Shown: positions 42,402 through 50,334 of the stretch, piece by piece
How the letters are laid out: each line of letters begins with the position of its first letter
Numbering within the stretch: position 1 is the first letter of the stretch
Source of the DNA: Bacillota bacterium
GTDB lineage: Bacteria > Bacillota > Clostridia > Christensenellales > CAG-138
Assembly (NCBI GenBank): GCA_023409435.1
Contig: JAEYHP010000159.1
Span: 1 to 60,952 of the forward strand
Direction of reading: 5' to 3'
DNA length: 60,952 nt
Position numbers and translations under genes: made by a program
Notes under the pieces: model-generated
What the model saw: the letters and a program-made list of their open reading frames with translations, nothing else
Told to the model about the DNA's origin: nothing
Databases searched by the model: none

Positions 42402-45005
42402 ATGGAAAAGCTCAAGGAAAAGGATCAGAAACCGGACATCACCGGCATGATCGACGCGCTCGTCAAGAAGGCCGAAGGCGCTCTCACCGCGTACATGCAG
42501 CTTGACCAGGAACAAATCGATACCATCGTGCACGCCATGACGCTTGCGGGGCTTGATAACCACCTCACTTTGGCGAAACTCGCCGTTGAGGAAACCGGCC
42601 GCGGCGTGGTGGAGGACAAGGTCATCAAAAACATGTTCGCAACCGAATACATCTACCACAGCATCAAGAACGAAAAGACCGTGGGCGTCGTTGCGGAAAA
42701 CGAGCTGGAAGGCTACGTGGAAGTCGCGGAGCCCGTGGGTGTGATCGCGGGCGTTACCCCCGTGACCAACCCCACCTCCACCACGCTGTTTAAATGTTTG
42801 ATTTCCGCCAAGACCCGCAACCCCATCATATTCGCGTTCCACCCTTCTGCGCAGAAATGCTCGAGCGAGGCCGCGCGCATCGTGCGAAATGCCGCCATAA
42901 AGGCGGGCGCGCCGAAAAACTGCATCCAGTGGGTGGAGGCGCCCTCCATCGAGGCGACCAACGCGCTGATGAACCACCCCGGCGTGGCACTGATCCTTGC
43001 AACAGGCGGCTCGGCTATGGTGCGCTCCGCCTACAGCGCGGGCAAACCCGCGCTTGGCGTAGGCCCCGGCAACGTGCCCTGCTACATTAACAAAAACGTG
43101 GATGTGGAGCGCGCCTGCAACGACCTCATCCTTTCCAAGACATTCGACAACGGCATGATCTGCGCCTCCGAGCAGGCGGTGATCGTGGACCGTGCGATTG
43201 CCGCGCAGTTTGAAGAGACCATGAAAAAGTATTCCTGCTACTTCCTCAACGAGGAAGAGACGCAGCTTGTGACAAAGTACGTTATCAACGTGGAAAAACT
43301 GGCGGTCAACCCCGCCGTGGTCGGCAAACCCGCAGCCTGGATTGCGGAGCAGGCGGGGGTAAGCGTCCCCGCGGATACGAAGATTCTCTTAGCGAAGCTC
43401 CCCAACCCCTCCCGCGAATATCCGCTCTCTTTAGAAAAGCTTTCCCCCGTGCTTGCCTACTTTGTTGTTGAGGACGACAAACAGGGCTTTGCGTATGCGC
43501 AGAAGATGCTGGAGCTTGGCGGCCTTGGGCACTCCGCCGTCATACACTCCAACGATGAAGCGCTCTGCAAGGCTTACGGCGAGGCCATGAAGGTCGGCCG
43601 CGTGATTGCGAACTCCCCTTCCTCGCACGGCGCGATCGGCGATTTGTACAACACCAATACGCCGTCGCTGACGCTTGGGTGCGGTTCGTTCGGGCGCAAC
43701 TCCACGACCTCCAACGTGTCTTCCGTCAACCTCATCAACAAGAAGCGCATTGCGCAGAGGAAAGTGAATATGCAATGGTTTAAAATACCGCCCAAGATTT
43801 ACTTTGAGGAAAACTCGGTGCAATATTTGGAGCACATGCCCAACATCAGCCGGGCGTTTATTGTGACCGATCCTATGATGGTGCAATTGGGCTATGTGGA
43901 TAAGGTGCTCTACTATCTGCGCAAGCGTCAGGTATATTGCCACAGCGAAATTTTCTCCGAAGTGGAGCCCGATCCTTCCGTGGATACCATCCTGCGCGGC
44001 GTCAAGGCCATGAACGTGTTCCAGCCGGATGTCATCATCGCGCTGGGCGGCGGCTCCGCGATAGACGCGGCAAAGGGCATGTGGCTGTTCTACGAATACC
44101 CGGATACGTCCTTTGACGGCCTGCGATTAAGGTTCCTGGATATTAGAAAGCGCGCCTTCCATTTCCCCAACCTGGGCAAGAAGACGCAGATGGTGGCCAT
44201 ACCCACCACATCCGGCACGGGTTCCGAGGTGACCTCCTTCTCCGTCATTACGGATAAGGCGAACGGCAACATCAAGTACCCGCTGGCGGATTACGAGCTG
44301 ATGCCGGACGTCGCGATCATCGACCCGCAGTTTGTGCGCACGCTGCCCAAGTCCATTGTGGCCGATACCGGCATGGATGTATTGACCCACGCGATTGAAG
44401 CGTATGTCTCTATACTCGCGTCCGATTATACGAACGGCCTCGCCATAAAGGCGATCGAGCTTGTGTTCAAGTACCTCTACCGCTCTTACAGCGACCCCAA
44501 CGATACCGTGGCGCGCGAGAAAATGCACAACGCGTCCTGCATCGCCGGTATGGCGTTTACCAACGCGTTCCTGGGCATCAACCATTCCCTGGCGCACAAG
44601 CTGGGCGGCGAGTTCCACATTCCGCACGGCCGCGCAAACGCGGTGCTGCTGCCGCATGTAATCGCCTACAACGCGCAGAAGCCCACCAAGTTTGCCGCGT
44701 TCCCCAAGTACGGCAAGTTTGTGGCGGACTACCGCTATGCGCAGATCGCGCGGTACTTAAGCTTCCCCGGTACAACCGAAGCGGAGCAGATCGCTAGCCT
44801 CATTGAGGAAATCAAGAACCTGATGAAGAAGATGAACATGCCTCTTTCCATAAAAGATTGCGGCGTGGACGAAGCCGAGTTCATCTCCAAGGTTCCCGCC
44901 CTTGCCGAGCGCGCGTTTGAGGACCAGTGCACCACCGCGAACCCCCGCTACCCGTTGATTGCCGAGCTTGCGGATATCTACAAAAAGGCTTATTACGGGG
45001 AATAA
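42402..45005 (+). CDS. adhE: Bifunctional acetaldehyde-CoA/alcohol dehydrogenase
   Basis: AdhE reduces acetyl-CoA to acetaldehyde and then to ethanol, regenerating NAD+ twice during fermentation. The N-terminal aldehyde dehydrogenase half (about 1–440) has the catalytic cysteine in FDNGMICASEQ (Cys 254). A short linker leads to the iron-dependent alcohol dehydrogenase half, with GGGSAIDAAKGMW (about 548) and the metal-binding SLAHKLGGEFHIPHGRANA near 728. The length of 867 aa is standard and both active sites look intact. AAAAAAGGAG precedes the ATG; in the cell the protein usually forms spirosomes. Confidence 0.97.
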   Translation: MEKLKEKDQKPDITGMIDALVKKAEGALTAYMQLDQEQIDTIVHAMTLAGLDNHLTLAKLAVEETGRGVVEDKVIKNMFATEYIYHSIKNEKTVGVVAENELEGYVEVAEPVGVIAGVTPVTNPTSTTLFKCLISAKTRNPIIFAFHPSAQKCSSEAARIVRNAAIKAGAPKNCIQWVEAPSIEATNALMNHPGVALILATGGSAMVRSAYSAGKPALGVGPGNVPCYINKNVDVERACNDLILSKTFDNGMICASEQAVIVDRAIAAQFEETMKKYSCYFLNEEETQLVTKYVINVEKLAVNPAVVGKPAAWIAEQAGVSVPADTKILLAKLPNPSREYPLSLEKLSPVLAYFVVEDDKQGFAYAQKMLELGGLGHSAVIHSNDEALCKAYGEAMKVGRVIANSPSSHGAIGDLYNTNTPSLTLGCGSFGRNSTTSNVSSVNLINKKRIAQRKVNMQWFKIPPKIYFEENSVQYLEHMPNISRAFIVTDPMMVQLGYVDKVLYYLRKRQVYCHSEIFSEVEPDPSVDTILRGVKAMNVFQPDVIIALGGGSAIDAAKGMWLFYEYPDTSFDGLRLRFLDIRKRAFHFPNLGKKTQMVAIPTTSGTGSEVTSFSVITDKANGNIKYPLADYELMPDVAIIDPQFVRTLPKSIVADTGMDVLTHAIEAYVSILASDYTNGLAIKAIELVFKYLYRSYSDPNDTVAREKMHNASCIAGMAFTNAFLGINHSLAHKLGGEFHIPHGRANAVLLPHVIAYNAQKPTKFAAFPKYGKFVADYRYAQIARYLSFPGTTEAEQIASLIEEIKNLMKKMNMPLSIKDCGVDEAEFISKVPALAERAFEDQCTTANPRYPLIAELADIYKKAYYGE

Positions 45006-45327
45006 CTCCATCCTTCCCCAACACGGAGGGGCGGCAATCTGCCGCCCCTCTCTGTGCGCCAAAGGGGGTGCCGTTTTCGACATCCCGTATAGGATACGCC
45101 ACCCCGCGTCCCATGTAGGGGTGTCGCCCCGTCCCGGGCGGGAGGGCTGCCCCGTCCCATGTAGGGGATGCCGCCCTCGGCATCCCGTTTGAAACATTGG
45201 CATGCAGGGTGGTGTATTGGTTCATCACATCAGCCTGCCCAATCGCATCCATTTGTTGGTCCGAATAGAAAGCGGGACGCCGAAGGTGGCGTCCCCTACA
45301 ATAACCATGAAATATGTAAAACTTAAT
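45006..45327. other. Gene-free repeat-rich region after adhE
   Basis: These 322 nt contain only repeats: the GC-rich hairpins and CGTCCCATGTAGGGG copies described at 45026–45295. The small reading frames crossing it arise from GC-rich repeat sequence and have no ribosome binding sites. Confidence 0.7.
45026..45295. repeat. TGTAGGGG-type intergenic repeat cluster
   Basis: Elements in order are a GAGGGGCGGCA/TGCCGCCCCTC hairpin (45026–45050, possibly the adhE terminator though without a T-run); two direct copies of CGTCCCATGTAGGGG (45107–45121 and 45153–45167); GGGATGCCG/CGGCATCCC (45165–45186); and GGGACGCC/GGCGTCCC followed by CCTACA (45274–45295), which inverts the TGTAGGGG end. The layout resembles a palindromic interspersed repeat family. 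Confidence 0.7.
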
Positions 45328-45594
45328 TTACAGAAATAGCTTCAGAATAACCAGCAAAATTACACCGGGTACGCCGAATATTCCCGTTACAAGGGCGTTT
45401 ACTGCGTTGAGCGGCAATGTAAAATCAAACAGCGCGCCGCCGATGAGGTTGATGAGCGTAAGCACCACAAACCCGACGATGCTGCTGAATATGAGCTTGC
45501 CGATCCATTTGAGCGGCACCACCAGCACCATGGCCAGCACATAAAGCACCACCAGGCCCGCCGCAAACGCCAACAGTATCCCTACGATATCCAT
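45328..45594 (-). CDS. bofA: BofA-family pro-sigma-K processing inhibitor-like protein
   Basis: This is a small (88 aa) membrane protein, almost entirely hydrophobic, with two to three predicted membrane segments. The pattern PLKWIGKLIFSSIVGFVVLTLINLIGG cut at its loop, then GIFGVPGVILLVIL, is typical of BofA. In Bacillus, BofA holds the SpoIVFB protease inactive in the forespore membrane. It is encoded next to the YaaL-like gene, as in Bacillus. GGAGTGAGGG precedes the ATG. Confidence 0.88.
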   Translation of the reverse strand: MDIVGILLAFAAGLVVLYVLAMVLVVPLKWIGKLIFSSIVGFVVLTLINLIGGALFDFTLPLNAVNALVTGIFGVPGVILLVILKLFL

Positions 45595-45711
45595 ACCCTC
45601 ACTCCACCGTTATTGCTCCCCTGACGAAATCTCGAAACATTCACTATTTCATTGAGGGGCAATATGCTTTCGTCCAAGCATATGCGCGGGCGGGGCAGGC
45701 TATGCCGCGCC

Positions 45712-46116
45712 TTAGCCGTTCATGTTGTGTCCGGCATTGCGCAAAAGATAAATATAGCGCTTCTTCGCGGCCTCCATGCCATAGACGGCATAATCCACCA
45801 GTTCCGGGTCTGAGACGCTTTCAAAATAGGCTGTAGCCTTTTTCCAATCCTCCAAAGCGTGCTGCACCTGTTCACGGTAAGCGCGATCTTCCCGCTGTAA
45901 GGCCGCCGCCGGCTGCATCATGGGCGCGGGCATTTCCGGTACCAGCTCCGCCCCTTCTTCCTCTTCCGCGCGGAACAGCCAATCGTTCAGGCGCTGCCCC
46001 AGCTTTTTTTTGCGGGGCGCGGACGCAGGAACCGGGCCGGTTTCCTGTGAATAGGTTTTTTCTTCGTCCCCCTGGTTGAACTCCAGCGGGTCGTAATGGT
46101 TCCAAATCTTTCTCAT
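45712..46116 (-). CDS. YaaL-like DUF2508 family protein
   Basis: This is a 134-aa protein of unknown role. The C-terminal half carries the DUF2508 pattern, EDWKKATAYFESVSDPELVD then YAVYGMEAAKKRYIYLLRNA. The first 65 residues are a charged, low-complexity extension (EEEEGAELVPEMPAP) not typical of the short Bacillus protein. It lies 117 nt upstream of bofA, matching the yaaL–bofA order; recR, the usual third partner, is absent. Its ribosome binding site AAGGAGGA overlaps the dyad at 46128–46151. Confidence 0.8.
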   Translation of the reverse strand: MRKIWNHYDPLEFNQGDEEKTYSQETGPVPASAPRKKKLGQRLNDWLFRAEEEEGAELVPEMPAPMMQPAAALQREDRAYREQVQHALEDWKKATAYFESVSDPELVDYAVYGMEAAKKRYIYLLRNAGHNMNG

Positions 46117-46127
46117 GGGAAATCCTC

Positions 46128-46151
46128 CTTGTGTACGATTGCTTACACAAG
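46128..46151. promoter_or_regulatory. Dyad overlapping the YaaL-like gene's ribosome binding site
   Basis: CTTGTGTA (46128–46135) and TACACAAG (46144–46151) are perfect 8-nt arms with an 8-nt spacer, touching the AGGAGG on the minus strand. It may be an operator or an RNA hairpin hiding the ribosome binding site. Confidence 0.5.
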
Positions 46152-46225
46152 TATTCCCAAAAGATAGGTGTCATAACCGGACAAAAATCAAAGATCGGAT
46201 AAAAGCTAAAAAGCGGTTACTTGGC

Positions 46226-46723
46226 CTATTGCGGCAGCGCGGCGCGTATTTCCGCCGCCCAGGACGCCGCGTGCTTTTCCGCCGCCTCCCGCCCAAGCTT
46301 CCCTTCTACCGGCAGGGCAAACACCCGTTTGAGCGTTCCCCCGCGCTTTTCAATGAGCTTTGTAAGCCGGTCGACAAGCTTTTGGGGCGCTTCCAAAGCG
46401 GGGTCCGCCTTGGTGACGAACGCAAACACCGTCTTCCCTTTACAGTCCAAAGTCCGAAGCAGCGCGTTGATGGCAGGCGGCGTAGTGCCCGCCCAAACCG
46501 GCATGCCGAGAATGAGCACTTCGGACTCCTTTACATCCGGCAGCGCCTTCAATCTTGAACTCAGATGAAAGACCGCCTGCATGCCGCCGGCGAAAAAGTC
46601 CTTCTCGGGCCTTTCGCGCTGCTCTTCGAGCATAAAGAGCCGCGCGCCCAGCGCACCGGATAGCGCTTGCGCGCAGGCAGCGGCGTTGCCGGTATTGGAA
46701 TAGGCGATGATGGTTGTATTCAT
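46226..46723 (-). CDS. Flavodoxin
   Basis: This 165-aa flavodoxin-fold protein is a likely FMN electron carrier. The phosphate-binding loop is IIAYSNTGNAAACAQAL (classical flavodoxins have SxTGN). SEVLILGMPVWAGTTPPAI is the second flavin loop and KTVFAFVTKADPALE the third. AGGAGGATCT precedes ATG 46723. The ATG overlaps the stop of the lipoprotein gene (ATGA), so the two are coupled. Confidence 0.88.
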   Translation of the reverse strand: MNTTIIAYSNTGNAAACAQALSGALGARLFMLEEQRERPEKDFFAGGMQAVFHLSSRLKALPDVKESEVLILGMPVWAGTTPPAINALLRTLDCKGKTVFAFVTKADPALEAPQKLVDRLTKLIEKRGGTLKRVFALPVEGKLGREAAEKHAASWAAEIRAALPQ

Positions 46724-47505
46724 TGTAGATCCTCCTGTATGGATGAAGATGTCGCCGTTTTTACGGAAATGGACAGCCTTCCGTCTTTTAGACGCCAGTC
46801 CGCCCATGCATCATAGGGAAGCAGCGAGGAGTTTGTGGCAACCGCCACGCCTGTCCCAAAGTGGAGCGCTTCGTCTTCAATCAGCAGCAGCACGTTTTCC
46901 CCATCCCAGTTCACGGAAGCGGCATACCCTGTATCCGTCTTTATGATTGTCCCGCTGCGTATGGCGCCATTCTGTTGCATCCACTCCGCAAACAGAATAT
47001 CACCCTTTAAACTTCCCGCGATATTGCCATCTTCATTGAGCACGCAGCTGAACGTGCAGTCGCCCGCGGTTTTTGTAACGCTGCCCGTGCCCCCCGCGCC
47101 ACCAAAGAGGATGCCGTCCCATGTCTTACTGTCGGTTGGGTTCTGTAAAAGCGCGGCTTGCGAGGCAAAGAGCTGCTTTAGGCGCATCATGTGCTGTTCG
47201 AGGTCCAACGCCTCGTCGATTGCCGAAGTGTCTTCTTCCGAAAGCACGCGCAAAGCTTCTTCATGGGGCGCATACGCCTGATAAAACCCATTTAAAAACA
47301 CATTGAGCGGGTTTTCTTCCTCCGTTATGGGCGTTTCCTGCGGCTCTGTCTCCGGCTCCTCCGCTAAAACGGGAGCGGGCGTCGCCGCAGGCCTAAGGAA
47401 CATGGCGCAGCCGGAACATAGCAGCAAAGTAAGCGCGCATGCAGACAGCAGCAGTCTGTTTACAGCGCGCGCATGATTGCTTTTTCCCCATCTTTTGTGC
47501 AGCAT
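46720..47505 (-). CDS. Predicted lipoprotein of unknown function
   Basis: A signal peptide of about 33 residues (RLLLSACALTLLLCSGC) ends in a cysteine that could be lipidated; the residue three before it is Cys rather than the usual Leu, so the lipobox is not canonical. The exported part (about 228 aa) begins with a Pro/Glu-rich spacer, then a helical region (EEALRVLSEEDTSAIDEALD) and a beta-rich domain with repeated 'G-x-I' strands and no catalytic motif I recognise. It starts 6 nt after proA and is coupled to the flavodoxin gene by the 4-bp overlap. Confidence 0.7.
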   Translation of the reverse strand: MLHKRWGKSNHARAVNRLLLSACALTLLLCSGCAMFLRPAATPAPVLAEEPETEPQETPITEEENPLNVFLNGFYQAYAPHEEALRVLSEEDTSAIDEALDLEQHMMRLKQLFASQAALLQNPTDSKTWDGILFGGAGGTGSVTKTAGDCTFSCVLNEDGNIAGSLKGDILFAEWMQQNGAIRSGTIIKTDTGYAASVNWDGENVLLLIEDEALHFGTGVAVATNSSLLPYDAWADWRLKDGRLSISVKTATSSSIQEDLQ

Positions 47506-47511
47506 AAGCGG

Positions 47512-48753
47512 CTAACGGACCTGGCCGTTCCCCCGTACAATATATTTGACGCTGGTCAGTTCAAATAGCCCCATGGGGCCGCGCGCATGCAGCTTTTGCG
47601 TGCTGATGCCTATTTCCGCCCCAAAGCCGAACTCCTCGCCGTCCGTAAAGCGCGTGGAAGCGTTCACGTAGACGGCGGCGGCGTCGACCTCGTTTAAAAA
47701 GCGCTCCGCACTTCCATAATCGTTCGTAACAATGCATTCGCTGTGCCGGGTGCCGTACCGGTTGATGTGCGTTATGGCTTCATCCAGCGTATCCACGACC
47801 TTGAGCGCCAGAATATAATCGTCATATTCCGTGGCCCAGTCTTCCTCCGTGGCCTCCTTGATGCCCGGAAGCAGCGCGCAGGCGCGCGGGCAGCCCCTTA
47901 GTTCCACGCCGCGTTCGAGCATGGGGGCGACGATTTTCGTCAGGTTGCTCTCCGCCATGCCTTTTTGCACCAGCAGCGTTTCCATAGAGTTGCACACCGC
48001 CGGGCGGGAGACCTTGGCGTTATAGGCGATGTTTTTCGCCATTTCCACATCCGCCGTATCGTCGATATACGTATGGCAGTTGCCCAGGCCTGTTTCGATC
48101 ACCGGCACCGTGGCGTTTTGTACCACCGAACGGATGAGTGTTGCGCCCCCGCGGGGGATGAGCACATCGAGGTAGCCGTTTAGCCGCATCATTTCCGTGG
48201 CCGTTTCGCGCGACGTATCCCGCACAAGCTGGATACAGCCTTCGGGCAGACCCGCCGCATATGCCGCGCGGGCGATTACATCCGTTACGGCGGAGTTGGA
48301 GCGTATGGCCTCCGAACCGCCGCGTAGCAGCACGGCGTTACCGGATTTGACGCATAAGCCCACCGCGTCGGAAGTGACGTTCGGGCGTGCCTCGTATATA
48401 ATACCGATCACGCCGAGCGGCACGCGTCGCTTGCCTATGGCGAGTCCGTTGGGGCGTTTTACGTTGAAGTCCTCCCCGCCGATGGGGTCGGGCAGGGCCG
48501 CTACCTTCCTTAATCCGTTCGCCATGCCCAATATGCGCTTTTCATCCAAACGAAGCCGGTCCAGCATGGCCTCCGGCTTTCCGGCGGCGCGGGCGGCGGC
48601 GACGTCCAATTCGTTTTGCTCTAAAATAGAAGCCGTGTTCGCAACAAGCGCCTCCGCCATCGCGTTTAGCGCCGCGTCCCGTACGGGAGCGGACAAAGTC
48701 AGCATTTTATAGGAGGCTTCTTTTACTGCGGCTGCCTGTTCGCGTAATGTCAT
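47512..48753 (-). CDS. proA: Glutamate-5-semialdehyde dehydrogenase (gamma-glutamyl phosphate reductase)
   Basis: ProA reduces gamma-glutamyl phosphate to glutamate semialdehyde in proline synthesis. VPLGVIGIIYEARPNVTSD, LLRGGSEAIRSN and the catalytic cysteine in SRPAVCNSMETLL are intact. I start at ATG 48753 with GGGAGGG upstream, giving 413 aa; an earlier in-frame ATG at 48783 lies before the ribosome binding site. proB, normally its partner, is not in the window. The promoter is at 48801–48829. Confidence 0.95.
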   Translation of the reverse strand: MTLREQAAAVKEASYKMLTLSAPVRDAALNAMAEALVANTASILEQNELDVAAARAAGKPEAMLDRLRLDEKRILGMANGLRKVAALPDPIGGEDFNVKRPNGLAIGKRRVPLGVIGIIYEARPNVTSDAVGLCVKSGNAVLLRGGSEAIRSNSAVTDVIARAAYAAGLPEGCIQLVRDTSRETATEMMRLNGYLDVLIPRGGATLIRSVVQNATVPVIETGLGNCHTYIDDTADVEMAKNIAYNAKVSRPAVCNSMETLLVQKGMAESNLTKIVAPMLERGVELRGCPRACALLPGIKEATEEDWATEYDDYILALKVVDTLDEAITHINRYGTRHSECIVTNDYGSAERFLNEVDAAAVYVNASTRFTDGEEFGFGAEIGISTQKLHARGPMGLFELTSVKYIVRGNGQVR

Positions 48754-48800
48754 AGTCCTTGCCCTCCCTGGCAACGCGGGCATATCATGCCGTTTTTTCC

Positions 48801-48829
48801 AGTATACGCCCTCTTTTGGGGCTGCGCAA
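48801..48829 (-). promoter_or_regulatory. Promoter of proA
   Basis: Minus strand TTGCGC (48824–48829), 17-nt spacer, TATACT (48801–48806), about 48 nt before the chosen proA start. It probably also serves the lipoprotein and flavodoxin genes. Confidence 0.65.
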
Positions 48830-48948
48830 CATCAAAGGGATGGTGCGCGCGAAAAAGCGGCGCCCGGGAAAGACGCCTCAAGCGCCACATATATCTTGAA
48901 TTTTATACCGCTAGCTGACCCCCGTGGGCGTTCTTAAGGAAGGGGCGT

Positions 48949-49111
48949 GGGGATCGGTTGTGCAGCTAAAGCTGCACATCAATCTTTGTAAGATCCCCGA
49001 ATGTGCCATTCGGGGGCACTCAGTTTCCCCACATTAAAAAATCTATCGCGACGACCCGCAGGCCTAGTATCCGAGGCGTCCCCCGCCGAGGATGCGGCGC
49101 TGAAAGCGCCG
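48949..49111. repeat. Hairpin array between proA and the BofC-like gene
   Basis: GGGGATC (48949–48955) can pair with GATCCCC (48992–48998), enclosing TGTGCAGCT/AGCTGCACA (48959–48978). Alternatively CCCCGAATG (48995–49003) pairs with CATTCGGGG (49007–49015): the two folds are mutually exclusive. CGGCGCT/AGCGCCG at 49095–49111 is a fourth dyad. The rest of this 442-nt gap shows no gene. Confidence 0.6.
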
Positions 49112-49149
49112 ATACCTTGAAACCACTAAGCGGACTTCTTGACATACTA

Positions 49150-49180
49150 AAAACGGCGTCCAGTGAAAGATGCCGCTTTT
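49150..49180 (-). terminator. Terminator of the BofC-like gene
   Basis: On the minus strand, CGGCATC pairs with GACGCCG (one wobble) and is followed by TTTTTAG; the stem is preceded by AAAAG. It lies 15 nt past the stop codon. Confidence 0.75.
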
Positions 49181-49195
49181 GTCAGTTATTGAGTT

Positions 49196-49756
49196 TTACG
49201 GTTCCAACCCTTCGAGATAAATGTTGATCTCCTCCAGGTTGTCAAACACCAGGCCTTCATCCAGCTTGTTAAGCTCCTCCTCAGGCAGGTAAGAAATATC
49301 GTAGTTCAATGTCGTAATATTCTCCTTTTCCAGGTCTGTTTCATCCGTCTGGGAAATGGCCAGCCTGTTGTTGTCATCCAGGAACAGCACCACATGCTTG
49401 GGGCAGTACCGGTCCAGTTCCCGCTCTATCATCGCCCGCTTGTTGGTCAGTTCCGTTACTTTCGCGTCGGGATACTTTTCCTCAATCTGCGTCTTGTTCA
49501 GCCCCACCAAGGGTCCGCCCGTTTCCTGCCGTTGCTCCGTATGGCCGCCGCATAACAGGAACGTATATTTTGTGATCACCAGCGTATCCGGCAATATGCT
49601 CTGCTCGCCGATTTTGTCAACCTGCTCCGCCAAAGGCGTTGGCTCGGGTATGGCTTTTACCTGTAAATCCCTTATGGTAAAGCCGCCCCATACGCCAACC
49701 GCGAGCACAAGCGCCATATAAAGCAACAGTTTCCCGTTTTGTTTCCACCATTGCAT
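49196..49756 (-). CDS. BofC-like membrane-anchored protein
   Basis: This 186-aa protein has one N-terminal membrane segment (LLLYMALVLAVGVWGGF) and a soluble exported domain. The pattern RYCPKHVVLFLDDNNRLAIS and the closing YLPEEELNKLDEGLVFDN match the BofC C-terminal domain, which in Bacillus takes part in forespore signalling to SpoIVB. The N-terminal half has a less conserved LVITKYTFLLCGGHTEQRQE segment. The start is ATG 49756 with AGGAGG 8 nt upstream. BofC assignment rests on pattern only. Confidence 0.72.
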   Translation of the reverse strand: MQWWKQNGKLLLYMALVLAVGVWGGFTIRDLQVKAIPEPTPLAEQVDKIGEQSILPDTLVITKYTFLLCGGHTEQRQETGGPLVGLNKTQIEEKYPDAKVTELTNKRAMIERELDRYCPKHVVLFLDDNNRLAISQTDETDLEKENITTLNYDISYLPEEELNKLDEGLVFDNLEEINIYLEGLEP

Positions 49757-49812
49757 GAAACCCACCTCCTCCTAAAGGGCATTCGGTTCTCCATTATGTA
49801 TGCCCAAGCTGT

Positions 49813-49841
49813 TTGCAGTTGATACCCACTTGCAGTATAAT
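49813..49841 (+). promoter_or_regulatory. Promoter of the PH-like protein gene
   Basis: TTGCAG (49813–49818), 17-nt spacer, perfect TATAAT (49836–49841), 33 nt before the start at 49875. The downstream membrane protein gene probably shares this transcript. Confidence 0.75.
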
Positions 49842-49874
49842 AACGGTAAACAGCTGGATTGGAGCGTGAAATGG

Positions 49875-50330
49875 ATGGCCAAGAAACCGTTTTTGAACGA
49901 AATCGCGGATGAAAAACCCCTGTGGCACGACCGTAAGCGCATATTGGGCATGCCGTTGAGTTTCACCGTTTATGAAGTGGACAAAGACCGCTTCACCACG
50001 CGCAAAGGGTTATTCCGCACCGAAACCAACGAAATCCTCCTGTATCGTATTCTGGATATCAAGCTTGTGCGCACGCTGGGGCAGAAGATATTCGGCGTGG
50101 GCACCATCACGCTCTACAGCGCCGACCAGACGCATGAAACCCTGGAAATCAAAAATATTGCGAAGCCCGAGGCGGTGAGGAAATTCCTAAGCCGCATCAT
50201 TGAAAAGGAACGCGGGGAAAAGGGCCTGACCGGGCGCGAAATATACGGCGCCGCGGGGTTGATGCAGGATGGCGACGGGGTCCCCAACCACTCTTTTGCG
50301 GACGTCGACGGGGACGGGATACCGGACTGA
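49875..50330 (+). CDS. PH-like (bPH2) domain protein with C-terminal calcium-type motif
   Basis: This is a soluble protein of 151 aa without a signal peptide. The region about 12–110 fits a bacterial PH-like domain: EKPLWHDRKRILGMPLSFTVYEV and RTLGQKIFGVGTITLYS with the 'G.G(T/S)I.(L/I)' turn. After a linker, residues 131–151 read QDGDGVPNHSFADVDGDGIPD, two D-x-D-G-style loops like thrombospondin type 3 or dockerin calcium sites, which is unusual for this fold. ATG 49875 has GGAG about 10 nt upstream; the earlier ATG at 49800 precedes the promoter's -10. It overlaps none of the next gene; the gap is 4 nt. Confidence 0.7.
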   Translation: MAKKPFLNEIADEKPLWHDRKRILGMPLSFTVYEVDKDRFTTRKGLFRTETNEILLYRILDIKLVRTLGQKIFGVGTITLYSADQTHETLEIKNIAKPEAVRKFLSRIIEKERGEKGLTGREIYGAAGLMQDGDGVPNHSFADVDGDGIPD

Positions 50331-50334
50331 TTTT

